Positions 52,057 through 61,013 of a stretch of 64,000 nt of DNA are shown one piece after another. This DNA comes from G020344215 sp039586575 (GTDB taxonomy: Bacteria; Gemmatimonadota; Gemmatimonadetes; Palauibacterales; KS3-K002), in NCBI GenBank assembly GCA_039586575.1, contig JBDHKD010000003.1:62001-126000 (forward strand). Direction: 5' to 3'. The notes beneath the pieces are model-generated. The model was given only the letters and a program-made list of their open reading frames with translations. It was not told where the DNA came from and did not search any database. The translations under genes and the position numbers were made by a program. Position 1 is the first letter of the stretch; every line of letters starts with the position of its first letter.

Positions 52057-52787
52057 CGCTCACCTTCCTCCGGGACCCGCCAATCGCGCACGTAAGACGG
52101 CTCCCACTCGGCGGGGCGCTCGACCCGACCCAGCTCCGGTGCCGTTGAGCGCAGCCACAGTAGGCTGGCGGCGCGCGGAACGCCGAGATGCTGCGGGAGC
52201 ACCACCGCTTCTTCGAACGTGGCGGCGATGGCCTGCCGATAGGCCAACGCGCCTTCGCCGGCGAAGACCGGCCTCAACTGGAGGTCGGCGACCGCCTGCA
52301 GGAGGTGCTCGATGTGCCAGGCCGCGGGTGCCAGCCTTTCCGAGGGTGGCTCGGCCGACAGATCGTAGCAAGCGCCGTAGATTTGGCCGCGCTTGGCGTC
52401 GAACAACGCACAGACCGGCCCAGCCACACCCGTGCCCGCGGCCACGGCGAGCAGGCTGGAATAGGCGTAGAGCGGGATGCGCCGGGCCATCGCCCATCCT
52501 TTCGCCATCGACGCCGCGATGCGCACGCCGGTAAACGAGCCCGGCCCACTACCGACGACGAATGCCGAGACCTCGTCCGGCGGGGTGCCCGTAACCTCCA
52601 AAGCGTGATGGAGCGCCGGCAGCACGAGCTCGGAATGCGCTCCCTGGATATTGAAGCTGGACTCGTAGACCGGCCCGTCCCGCCAAACGGCGACCGAGCC
52701 GACCGCCGTGGCCGTCTCCACGGCCAGCCAGACCTGTCCTTCCGAGACCGCTTCGGACTTCGACCCGCGTGGGTCCTTGACCGTCAC
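52053..52787 (-). CDS. tsaB: t6A tRNA modification protein TsaB
   Basis: Partner of TsaD and TsaE in making threonylcarbamoyl-adenosine at tRNA position 37. ASKHA-like fold: LAVETATAVGSVAVW at the start, SAFVVGSGPGSFTGVRIAAS, and FDAKRGQIYGACY. GTG 52787 overlaps the tsaE stop (GTGA), giving 244 aa. tsaD is not in the window. Confidence 0.93.
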   Translation of the reverse strand: MTVKDPRGSKSEAVSEGQVWLAVETATAVGSVAVWRDGPVYESSFNIQGAHSELVLPALHHALEVTGTPPDEVSAFVVGSGPGSFTGVRIAASMAKGWAMARRIPLYAYSSLLAVAAGTGVAGPVCALFDAKRGQIYGACYDLSAEPPSERLAPAAWHIEHLLQAVADLQLRPVFAGEGALAYRQAIAATFEEAVVLPQHLGVPRAASLLWLRSTAPELGRVERPAEWEPSYVRDWRVPEEGER

Positions 52788-53251
52788 CAGTCCACGAGCT
52801 CCGGGGCCGAGCCCTGGCGGCTCACCCGTACGATGCGCTCGTCCAGCTGAGCGCCGTGTTCGATCTCCACATCCCAGCGATCGTCCGGCTGCTGGCCCGC
52901 AGCACGGTCGGCCCACTCGACGAGCACCAGGCCCGTCGTGCCGAGCAGGTCGTCCCAGCCCAGCGGCTCGAGCGGGTCGCCGGGTTCCAACCGGAAGAGG
53001 TCGACGTGGTGGATAGAGAAGCCGCGTGGACTCGCATAGGCCTGGACGAGCGTGAAGCTGGGCGAAGGGATGTGGCCGATGACGCCGGCGCCGCGACAGA
53101 TCGCCCGGGCGAGGACGCTCTTGCCGGCACCGAGCGGGCCATTCAACGCGATCCAGAGCGGCGGTTCAACGGCGGTCCCGATCCGTCCACCCCAGCGAAC
53201 GAGCTCATCCTCGCTGAGCACACCGGGGCCCAGCACTTGCGATCCGCTCAC
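52784..53251 (-). CDS. tsaE: t6A tRNA modification ATPase TsaE
   Basis: P-loop ATPase that resets the TsaB-TsaD complex. Walker A is GPLGAGKSVLARAIC (about 38-52). Further blocks are PSPSFTLVQAY, HHVDLFRL, and LVLVEWADRA. 155 aa. GTG 53251 overlaps the uvrB stop (GTGA). The order uvrB-tsaE-tsaB-rimI suggests one transcript. Confidence 0.94.
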   Translation of the reverse strand: MSGSQVLGPGVLSEDELVRWGGRIGTAVEPPLWIALNGPLGAGKSVLARAICRGAGVIGHIPSPSFTLVQAYASPRGFSIHHVDLFRLEPGDPLEPLGWDDLLGTTGLVLVEWADRAAGQQPDDRWDVEIEHGAQLDERIVRVSRQGSAPELVDW

Positions 53252-55341
53252 CGGCCGGGTCCCCCCGCGTCACCGCGCCCTCGCGTATCCATGTCGGCCC
53301 TGATCTGGAAGATGTGATCGCGCAACTCCGACGCCAACTCGAAATCGAGTTGCTCCGCCGCATGCTCCATCTCGGCGGTCAGCCGCTCGATCAGTTTATC
53401 GGGTTCCAGTTCAGGAAGCCCCGCCAGCGTCTCGACGGCCCGCACGCCTGGGTCGACCCGCGAGTCGGCGACCGCCGTCGCACGCCGTACGTCGTCGGCC
53501 GACTTGCGGATCGAGCGCGGGGTGATCCCGTGTTGCAGGTTGTAGGCGCGCTGGATCTCGCGTCGCCGGTTCGTCTCATTGATGCAGCGCTCCATCGAGC
53601 CCGTCACCACATCCGCATACATGATCGCTTTGCCGTGCTCGTTGCGCGCCGCGCGCCCGATAGTCTGAATCAGACTCTTGTCGGAGCGCAAGAAGCCCTC
53701 CTTGTCCGCATCGAGGATGGCGACCAGTGAGACCTCCGGCAGATCGAGCCCTTCACGCAAGAGATTGATGCCGACCAACACGTCGAACAGCCCCAGTCGC
53801 AGCCCGCGCAAGATGTCGACCCGCTCGATGGCGTCGATATCCGAGTGCATGTAGCGGACCCGGATGCCGACACCCAGGAAATACTCGGTGAGATCCTCGG
53901 CCATCCTCTTGGTCAGCGTCGTCACCAGCACGCGCTCGCTGCGCGCCGCTCGCTCGCGGATCTCGGCGATCAGGTCGTCGACCTGCCCGCGGACGGATCT
54001 CACCTCTACCTCCGGATCCAGCAGGCCGGTGGGCCTGATGACCTGCTCGACCACGATGCCGGCCGACCGTTCGAGCTCGTGGTCGCCAGGTGTCGCCGAG
54101 ACGAAGAGGACCCGGGGGGCCAGAGATTCCCACTCGTCGAATCTCAGCGGCCGATTATCGAGTGCGCTGGGCAGTCGGAACCCATACTCGACCAACGTCC
54201 GCTTCCGCGAGCGATCACCCTCGTACATGCCGCCGATCTGTGGCACGGTGACGTGCGACTCGTCCACGATCACCAGGAAGTCATCGGGAAAGTAGTCGAT
54301 GAGGCAGGCCGGCCGCTCGCCTTCCGCCCTGCCCGACAGGTGACGAGCATAGTTTTCGATCCCGGCACAATAGCCGACCTCGCGCAGCATCTCCAGGTCG
54401 TAGCGCGTGCGGTGCTCGAGGCGCTGAGCCTCGAGCAACCGGCCGTCACGCCGCAATTCGGTCAACCGCCAGCCGAGCTCCTCCTCGACCAGCTTGATGG
54501 CGCGCTTCAGTGATGAGCCACCGGTAGCGTAATGGGTGGCCGGGTAAATGGCGGCGCGGTCGAGCTCGGCTATGGCGTCGCCGGTCAGCGGATCGATCTT
54601 CGTCAGCCGGTCGATCTCGTCGCCCCAGAGCTCGATGCGGACGGCCCGTTCCTCGTAAGCCGGGAACACCTCGACCACGTCGCCGCGCACGCGAAATGTC
54701 CCACGTTTGAAGTCGATGTCGCTACGGTTGTACTGGATTTCGACGAGAGAGGCGAGGATTTCGTCGCGGGGGACGGTTTGGCCTCGCTCGAGCATCACGA
54801 GTAGCTCGCGGTACTCCGCCGGGTCACCCAGCCCGTAGATTGCAGATACCGAAGCCACGACGATGACATCTTCGCGCTCCATCAGGCTCGATGTGGCGCG
54901 CAGGCGCAGCCGATCTATGTCCTCGTTAATCGACGCGTCTTTCTCGATATAGGTGTCCGTCTGCGGTACGTAGGCTTCCGGCTGATAGTAGTCGTAGTAG
55001 GAGATGAAGTACTCGACAGCGTTCGCTGGAAAGAAACTCTTCAATTCGCCGTAGAGCTGGGCCGCCAGAGTCTTGTTGTGGCTCATCACCAGGGCGGGCC
55101 GGCCCCAGCGGGCGATCACCTCCGCCATGGTCAGCGTCTTGCCCGAGCCGGTTACTCCCATCAGCGTCTGCCAACGCTCCCCCCGCTCGAGACCCTCGAC
55201 CAGCTCAGCGATCGCCCGCGGCTGGTCGCCCGTCGGCTCGAAGGGCGAGCGTAGGTCGAACGGCGCCGCAGCCAGCGACCGGCGGCGACCGCGCCCCTCA
55301 TCGCGGTCGGAACGGGGCAGAATCCTAGGCGGACGGATCAT
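53248..55341 (-). CDS. uvrB: Excinuclease ABC subunit B
   Basis: Helicase-like damage verifier in nucleotide excision repair. Walker A is GVTGSGKTLTMAEV. The beta hairpin is in YDYYQPEAYVPQTDTYIEKD, and helicase motifs V-VI are in GINLLREGLDLPEVSL and QTIGRAARNEHG. The UvrC-binding UVR motif is at the C-terminus (about 650-685). 697 aa, with about 25 extra residues at the N-terminus compared with many UvrBs. The start could be internal. Confidence 0.97.
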   Translation of the reverse strand: MIRPPRILPRSDRDEGRGRRRSLAAAPFDLRSPFEPTGDQPRAIAELVEGLERGERWQTLMGVTGSGKTLTMAEVIARWGRPALVMSHNKTLAAQLYGELKSFFPANAVEYFISYYDYYQPEAYVPQTDTYIEKDASINEDIDRLRLRATSSLMEREDVIVVASVSAIYGLGDPAEYRELLVMLERGQTVPRDEILASLVEIQYNRSDIDFKRGTFRVRGDVVEVFPAYEERAVRIELWGDEIDRLTKIDPLTGDAIAELDRAAIYPATHYATGGSSLKRAIKLVEEELGWRLTELRRDGRLLEAQRLEHRTRYDLEMLREVGYCAGIENYARHLSGRAEGERPACLIDYFPDDFLVIVDESHVTVPQIGGMYEGDRSRKRTLVEYGFRLPSALDNRPLRFDEWESLAPRVLFVSATPGDHELERSAGIVVEQVIRPTGLLDPEVEVRSVRGQVDDLIAEIRERAARSERVLVTTLTKRMAEDLTEYFLGVGIRVRYMHSDIDAIERVDILRGLRLGLFDVLVGINLLREGLDLPEVSLVAILDADKEGFLRSDKSLIQTIGRAARNEHGKAIMYADVVTGSMERCINETNRRREIQRAYNLQHGITPRSIRKSADDVRRATAVADSRVDPGVRAVETLAGLPELEPDKLIERLTAEMEHAAEQLDFELASELRDHIFQIRADMDTRGRGDAGGPGR

Positions 55342-55352
55342 CTGATGTCATA

Positions 55353-55417
55353 GTGAACATCGAGGTCACTGGCGAAGTCGTGCAGCGCCGCTGACCCTCT
55401 CAATGTTCGATGTTCGT
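55353..55417. repeat. Inverted repeat with GAACATCGA units ahead of uvrB
   Basis: In the 82-bp gap between the ATPase gene and uvrB, GTGAACATCGA (55353-55363) is mirrored by TCGATGTTCGT (55407-55417), matching at 10 of 11 positions. The second arm also carries a tandem GTTC-N3-GTTC. It could be an operator, a hairpin or a dispersed repeat. It does not match the known GAAC-N4-GTTC or GTTC-N7-GTTC LexA boxes. Confidence 0.5.
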
Positions 55418-55423
55418 GAGAAA

Positions 55424-58102
55424 TCAGCCTTCGAGACTGTCGAACCACGCGTCGATCTTGTCGTCGCCCAGCTCATCCCCGCTGGCCGCCTCGGCTGCCG
55501 AATCGGCCTCCGGCAGCTCCTCCACCAATTGCCGCGCGCGGGCCAGCATCGGAGCGGCGCCGAGTTGCTCGAAGAGCTCGACCGCGCGTTCCGCCGCCAA
55601 GCGTGCCTCTGCCGGCTGAGCACGCGCCAGTACGTGTGCCTGGTGATACTGGAGGAATCCCTCGCCGTACGGGTCTATCTCGGTCGTTTCTCCGATTCCC
55701 TGCTGCGCGACCATGCCAGCGAGCCAGGCATCGCTGTCGAGGTCGATGACCCGGATGCGTACGGCATCCCCTTCGGCGCGCCGCTCGAACCAGCCTTCCT
55801 TGCCCTGGTAGAGCTGCTCGAGCCGCGCCGCCTCCTGCCACGCCTGCAGCTCATCGCCCAGCTCGAGATGGGCCAGCGCCCGGATGGCCGTGCTCTGGAA
55901 CTCCTCCCTCCAGGCACCGCTTTCCGGCAGCAGCTGGCGCACCTCGTCGGTAGCCTCCAGTACCGCGGCGTAGTCGCCCCGCTCGAAGGCGAGGCGTGCG
56001 ATTCCCGTCCTACAGCGCAAGGCGAGTGATTGGTCGTCCAGCTCCTCGGCCAGCTGGAGACCCGAGCGGAACAAGTGCAGCGCCCGATCGAAGTCGCCGC
56101 GCAAGGTCAGCAGTTCGGCGATATTGGCCTGCATGGCGATCTTCTGATCGGCCACGCCGGCGACCTCCATGCTTTCCAGCGCCGACTGCCAGTGGTGCAG
56201 CGCGCCCCCCCAATCGCCGGCCCGGAAGTTCGCCGTGCCGAGCAGGTCGTGGCAGACCGCGACGCCGCCCAGCTCGTCGACCTGGCCGAATACCTCGAGG
56301 GCCCGCTGCGCCAGCTGGCGCCCTTCCTCCGGGTTGCCCCACGACACGTGCACGCGGGCGAGACGGTAGGCGGCTTGTGCGACCGTTTCCGCACTGCCGC
56401 TCTGCTCAGCGACGTACAGCGCTTCCTCGGCCATGAGCAGGGCCTCCTCCGCCCGGCCGACGCGTTCGGCCACGACGCAGGCCAGGTCGAGCGCCGCCAC
56501 CAGCTCCTCGGAGAGCTCGGAGGTTCGTGCCCGGTCGACCAAGCCAGCAGCGAGAGCCGACACGTCCAGTGGCTCGACGCCGCGCTCGAGCAGCAGCCAC
56601 CCGAACATCACACCGGCCGTCAGTTCGGTCACCAGATCGCCGAGCTGGTGCGCGCGCTCGGCTACCTCCTTCAACAGCAGCTCGGCCTCGGGCTCGCGGT
56701 CCGTGGCGGCGTAGATTCTGGCCAGCCGGTTCTGGATCTGCAGTCGCTGGCTCTCGTCCTCGCAGCTCTGCGCCGCGGTGCGGAGGAACTCATCCACCTC
56801 GTAGAGAGCATAGAGTCGCTCGGCCAGGTCAGCGGCTTTGAGCGACCACTCGAGGTTCTTGCCCGTGAAGCCGGCCACCAAGTACAGCGCGGCGATCTCG
56901 TCTGCGATCTCCTTCGCACCCGAGCCCGCCAACTTCTCCAGGGTGCCCGCCGCACGGTCGAGCAGGTGAGCGCGCCGCTTGCCGGAGACACGGGAACTAA
57001 TCACACGGCGGACGAGAGGGTGTCGGAAGCGATAGCGTACGGACCGGCTACCGGTCGCCCAACGCCGTTCGCCGATCTTGCGAATGAGGCCGTGCTTCGC
57101 CTCGGCCGCCTCAAGCTGGGCGAGTGCCTCCTCGGTCTTCTTGCCGGCCTGTGCGGCAACGACGGTCGAGTCGATCACCGAGCCGCACAGCGCCGCCGCT
57201 TCGAGCGTCCAGCGCAGGTTGGGCTCGAGCGAGTCGAAGCGGCCGGCGATGACGGTCTCGGTCTTGGTCTCGGGGCTGGGCAAGTCGCTCTCACGAACGG
57301 AGTACTTGAAGAGACGCTTGCGCAGGGTACCTCGCTCGACGAGCCAGCGCAGCAGCTGCTCGGCCCGCAACGCGTTACCGCGAGCGGCACCGTTAAGCCA
57401 GGCCCCGAACTCGTCGGCGAACGAGCCGTCGAGCACATTCTCGGCGAGTTCGTGGATCGCGTCGGCCTCGAGCTCGCGAACCGCAAGCTCGACCGCGGAC
57501 GGTCCGAGTCGGTGTTGCAGGGGCTTGATGGAGACGGTGGTCGGCGATTCGGAGGCCTCGTAGGTCGCGAGCACCAGGACGGGCAGTTGGCCGAGAGCGG
57601 CACCGAGCCGGGCCAGTAGATCGAGCGATGAGCGGTCGCTCCACTGTATGTCGTCGATAAAGAAGACGAGGACGCGCTGGCGGGTAATGGCGCGGCAGAG
57701 AGCGATGAACTGATCGAACAGCGCGTTGCGGCCCGGCGAAGGCGCGGCGCTGGGCATCCACCCGGGCACTTCTTTGCGGACGAGTGAGGCGAGGGCGGCA
57801 TCGCCGCTGAGACCGAAGAGCTCGGCGAGCAGATCGCGGAACGGCCCATACGGTCGATACGCGGTCTGATCCTCTATGCAGCGCGCTTCGAGCACGACGG
57901 CCGAAGGGTCCGCACCCCTGATCCGGGCGAGGAAGCCGCGGGCCAGCGCCGTCTTGCCGACGCCGCTCGCGCCGGTCAGGATCACGAAGCGTCCCCGAGC
58001 GTCCTTCTCGGTCTGGAGATCCCGCACGATCCGATCGAGCTGTGCCAGCTCGGTGGCCCGGGCTACCAGGCGACCTGCGCTCTCGTGCTCGCTCGCTCCC
58101 AT
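55424..58102 (-). CDS. Large signal-transduction-type ATPase with TPR-like repeats
   Basis: An 892-aa protein, cytoplasmic by lack of any signal. Residues 10-330 are an AAA_16/STAND-type NTPase with Walker A GASGVGKT (44-51), Walker B VLVFFIDDIQWSDRSS, and an ATYEASES sensor-like strand. A winged-helix-like part (about 330-420) follows, then TPR-like helical repeats (about 430-860). The acidic tail ends DDKIDAWFDSLEG. No HTH, kinase, cyclase, TIR or nuclease domain is visible at either end, unlike most relatives. It lies between uvrB (82 bp) and an EVE gene (47 bp). Function unknown. Confidence 0.85.
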   Translation of the reverse strand: MGASEHESAGRLVARATELAQLDRIVRDLQTEKDARGRFVILTGASGVGKTALARGFLARIRGADPSAVVLEARCIEDQTAYRPYGPFRDLLAELFGLSGDAALASLVRKEVPGWMPSAAPSPGRNALFDQFIALCRAITRQRVLVFFIDDIQWSDRSSLDLLARLGAALGQLPVLVLATYEASESPTTVSIKPLQHRLGPSAVELAVRELEADAIHELAENVLDGSFADEFGAWLNGAARGNALRAEQLLRWLVERGTLRKRLFKYSVRESDLPSPETKTETVIAGRFDSLEPNLRWTLEAAALCGSVIDSTVVAAQAGKKTEEALAQLEAAEAKHGLIRKIGERRWATGSRSVRYRFRHPLVRRVISSRVSGKRRAHLLDRAAGTLEKLAGSGAKEIADEIAALYLVAGFTGKNLEWSLKAADLAERLYALYEVDEFLRTAAQSCEDESQRLQIQNRLARIYAATDREPEAELLLKEVAERAHQLGDLVTELTAGVMFGWLLLERGVEPLDVSALAAGLVDRARTSELSEELVAALDLACVVAERVGRAEEALLMAEEALYVAEQSGSAETVAQAAYRLARVHVSWGNPEEGRQLAQRALEVFGQVDELGGVAVCHDLLGTANFRAGDWGGALHHWQSALESMEVAGVADQKIAMQANIAELLTLRGDFDRALHLFRSGLQLAEELDDQSLALRCRTGIARLAFERGDYAAVLEATDEVRQLLPESGAWREEFQSTAIRALAHLELGDELQAWQEAARLEQLYQGKEGWFERRAEGDAVRIRVIDLDSDAWLAGMVAQQGIGETTEIDPYGEGFLQYHQAHVLARAQPAEARLAAERAVELFEQLGAAPMLARARQLVEELPEADSAAEAASGDELGDDKIDAWFDSLEG

Positions 58103-58149
58103 CGTTCGTCCGGCTCAGTGCGCGGCCAGGCGCCACGGGCAACCGTGGC

Positions 58150-58560
58150 CTAGGACCGCGCCATCTCGAGTATCTTGCTCCAAGTGTCTGCGGAGACCGG
58201 CATCACGGAGAGGCGGGGGATCCGGACGAGTTCCCAATCGCCGAACCCACCACTCCCTTTGATCTCGGATAATGTCACGGGTCGCGGCAGTCGCTTCAGG
58301 GGGCGGACCTCGAAGACGAGGAGGCGCTCGTCATCCGCATGCGGATCGCTGTAGGCCTCCGTCACGACGCGCGCTATTCCGACGATGGCCTTCTCCGAGC
58401 CTGTGTGGTAGAAGAAGGCCTCATCGCCCGGCTCTACGCCGCGCATGTGCTTGAGGGCAGCGGGGTTCTTAACGCCGTCCCAGATCGCCCGCCCTTCTCG
58501 CTCCAGATCGTCGAACGAGTAGTCACCCGGCTCGCTCTTCAGCAGCCAGCGGCCGGGCAC
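58150..58560 (-). CDS. EVE-domain protein
   Basis: Stand-alone EVE domain of 136 aa, a PUA-like fold that binds modified bases in nucleic acids. It shows the family start WLLKSEPGDYSFDDLEREG, then WDGVKNPAALKHMRG, GDEAFFYHTGSEKAIVGIARV, and EAYSDPHADD. GTG 58560 overlaps the rel stop by one base and has GGAGG upstream, so it is translated with rel. EVE proteins sometimes sit beside restriction genes; none is seen here. Confidence 0.92.
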   Translation of the reverse strand: MPGRWLLKSEPGDYSFDDLEREGRAIWDGVKNPAALKHMRGVEPGDEAFFYHTGSEKAIVGIARVVTEAYSDPHADDERLLVFEVRPLKRLPRPVTLSEIKGSGGFGDWELVRIPRLSVMPVSADTWSKILEMARS

Positions 58561-60806
58561 TATTCAACCTCCGCCTGCACGTCCGCGTCCAGCAGGCGCT
58601 CGCGGCGTTCCACGCTAACCACACCTTTTACCTTACGCACCGCCTTCATCACTTTGGTCAGGTGTGTCAGGTTCTCGATCTCAATCACGAACTCGCCACG
58701 CATCCCACCTTCTATCGCCTCGGTCACAGCGCTCTGAATGTTCGTGCCGGTATTGCTGATCGCCTTGGCGATATCGGACAGCAGCCCGCGACGATCCGAG
58801 CCCTCGATGCGGATGCGCACGAAGTACAGCTGCGCCTTGTCAGTGCGCCAGTCGATCTCGATTCGCCGCTCCGGATGCTTGCTGAACTTCAATATGTTGG
58901 GGCAGTCGGTCCGATGGATCGATATGCCACGCCCTCTCGTGATGTAGCCGATCACCTCATCGCCGGGGACCGGCTGGCAACACTGCGAGTAGCGGACCAT
59001 CACGTTGTCGATCCCCTGGATCTGAACGCCCCGCGGGCCACCGCGAATCTGCTCCACCAGGCGGCCGATTCGACCCGGCTTCTGCGGCTCGGCCACCGCC
59101 TCCTGCTCCGGCCACACCTGCCTGAGGATGCTGGACAGGGCCAGCTCGCCGCGACCCAGGGCGGCGTAGAGGCCGTCGAGCGAGGGGTAGCCTGCCCGGC
59201 TGCCCGCCTCCTCCAGCTCGCCCTCCGAGACCTTCTTGCGACGCTTGCGCAGCTCGCGCTCCAGATACTCCTTGCCGATTTGGGCGGCGGTCTCCTGCTC
59301 CTCCTGCCGAACCCACTGGCGGATCTTGTTCCGGGCCCGGGCGGTGCGGACGAACTTCAACCAGTCAGGAGAGGGCGTCTGTTTGGGATTGGTAATGATC
59401 TCGACGGTGTCGCCGCTCGTGAGCTCTCGGGTCAACGGGGCGATCCGCCCGTTGACCCGGGCGCCGGCGCAGCGATAACCGACCTCGGTGTGAACGGCGA
59501 AGGCGAAGTCGATGGGCGTAGCGCCTCTCGGTAGCTGCTTGACGTCGCCGGCCGGAGTGAAGACGAAGATCTCATCCTGGTAGAGGTCGATCCGCAGGAA
59601 CTCCAGGAACTCCTCCGGCTCGCGTGTCTCCTGCTGCCACTCGAGGACCTGGCGGAACCAGGCCAGTTTCTCGTCGACCTCGTCGAGCGCTCCCTTGTAG
59701 CCCTCCTTGTAGCGCCAGTGAGCGGCGATACCGAGCTCGGCGGTTCGGTGCATGTCGTGGGTACGAATCTGGATCTCGTACAAGCGCCCGCCCGGCCCGA
59801 AGATCGTGGTGTGGAGGGAGCGATACATGTTCGACTTGGGCGTGGCGACATAGTCGTGGAATCGCTCGGTAAGCGGTGTCCACTTGTTGTGAATCACGCC
59901 GAGCACGTGATAACAATCCTTGATGCTATCGGTGATCACGCGAATCGCCATCAAGTCGTAAATCTCTTCGTACGGCTTCTCGCGCTTCCGCATCTTGTTG
60001 TGAATCGACCAAAGATGCTTGGCCCGGCCGACGACCTCGCAATTGACGCCCGCCTTGGCCAACTCCTCGGCTAGCGGCTCGGCAAGCTGGCGAACCCACT
60101 CCTCTCGTTCCTTGCGGCGCTCGCGGACTTTCTTAGCCAGCTGTTTGTAGGCCTGCGCCTCGAGATACTTGAAGGCGAGATCCTCGAGCTCCCACCTGAC
60201 GCGGGCCATCCCGAGCCGATGCGCCAGGGGAGCGTAGATCTCCCGCGTCTCCCGAGCGATCCGTTGCTTCTTGCCGGCCGGCAACGCCTGCAGGGTTCTC
60301 ATGTTGTGGAGCCGGTCGGCCAGCTTAACGATGATGACGCGGGCGTCACGCGCCATCGAGAGCAGCAGCTTGCGGAAGTTCTCGGCCTGTTGCTCGGTGC
60401 TCGAACTGAACTCCACGCGACCGATCTTCGTCAGGCCCTCGACGATGGTGGCGATCTCCTCGCCGAAGTGCTCCTCGATTTCCTCGAGCGACGTCTCGGT
60501 GTCCTCGACCACGTCGTGCAAGAAGGCGGCGCAGATCGATGCCGTGTCCAGGTGCAGCTCGGCGAGGATCTTACCGACCGCGACGCAGTGGTTGATGTAG
60601 TCCTCGCCCGACTTGCGCTTCTGGCCGCGATGCGCCCGCTGGCTGTAGTCGAACGCCCGCGCCAGGAGATCGAGATCGAGCCGCTCGCGGGTCCCGCCGA
60701 TGGCGTCGAGAAAGTCGGCAGGCAGGACGGGGGCGGCGTCAACGGGCGGTGTCGCTTCGCCGGCTCCGGGCCTGTCGATGGTCTCGCTGGTACGTTCTGA
60801 CGCCAT
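58560..60806 (-). CDS. rel: Bifunctional (p)ppGpp synthetase/hydrolase
   Basis: Makes and degrades the stringent alarmone. The hydrolase HD domain has its metal residues: RAHRGQKRKSGEDY, FLHDVVEDTE, KLADRLHNMRT. The synthetase domain has YEEIYDLMAIRVITD, the G-loop HTTIFGPGG and EIQIRTHDMH. TGS (about 395-455, FVFTPAGDVKQLPRGATPIDFAF) and a C-terminal ACT domain complete the long Rel form, 748 aa. ATG 60806 is preferred; a longer frame reaches 60866. The upstream gap 60807-61013 shows no clear promoter. Confidence 0.96.
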   Translation of the reverse strand: MASERTSETIDRPGAGEATPPVDAAPVLPADFLDAIGGTRERLDLDLLARAFDYSQRAHRGQKRKSGEDYINHCVAVGKILAELHLDTASICAAFLHDVVEDTETSLEEIEEHFGEEIATIVEGLTKIGRVEFSSSTEQQAENFRKLLLSMARDARVIIVKLADRLHNMRTLQALPAGKKQRIARETREIYAPLAHRLGMARVRWELEDLAFKYLEAQAYKQLAKKVRERRKEREEWVRQLAEPLAEELAKAGVNCEVVGRAKHLWSIHNKMRKREKPYEEIYDLMAIRVITDSIKDCYHVLGVIHNKWTPLTERFHDYVATPKSNMYRSLHTTIFGPGGRLYEIQIRTHDMHRTAELGIAAHWRYKEGYKGALDEVDEKLAWFRQVLEWQQETREPEEFLEFLRIDLYQDEIFVFTPAGDVKQLPRGATPIDFAFAVHTEVGYRCAGARVNGRIAPLTRELTSGDTVEIITNPKQTPSPDWLKFVRTARARNKIRQWVRQEEQETAAQIGKEYLERELRKRRKKVSEGELEEAGSRAGYPSLDGLYAALGRGELALSSILRQVWPEQEAVAEPQKPGRIGRLVEQIRGGPRGVQIQGIDNVMVRYSQCCQPVPGDEVIGYITRGRGISIHRTDCPNILKFSKHPERRIEIDWRTDKAQLYFVRIRIEGSDRRGLLSDIAKAISNTGTNIQSAVTEAIEGGMRGEFVIEIENLTHLTKVMKAVRKVKGVVSVERRERLLDADVQAEVE

Positions 60807-61013
60807 AACGCTCGTGGTTCCAAGAGGTTGTGGGGTGGGCCTCAACGATGGGCTACACCCTACCATGGACTCCTACACGCGAGGCAGGGAGCCGGTTTCT
60901 GCCTGAACGGGGCTCGCACGTCTTAGAATCGCTAGAATTAAGCCCAGCCGCAAGTTACGAGGGTGGTCCGGTGGCGCCGGCCAGGCGCTCGCAACCATCC
61001 GCTACCGTGTCGT

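Noticed and set aside
55353..55417. Known LexA box upstream of uvrB
   Set aside because: The half-sites are present, but neither the GAAC-N4-GTTC nor the GTTC-N7-GTTC spacing occurs. It is kept only as an unassigned inverted repeat.
60807..61013. Promoter or small RNA between radC and rel
   Set aside because: The gap has an AT-rich patch with a TAGAAT direct repeat near 60925-60940, but no acceptable -35/-10 pair and no stable structured element.
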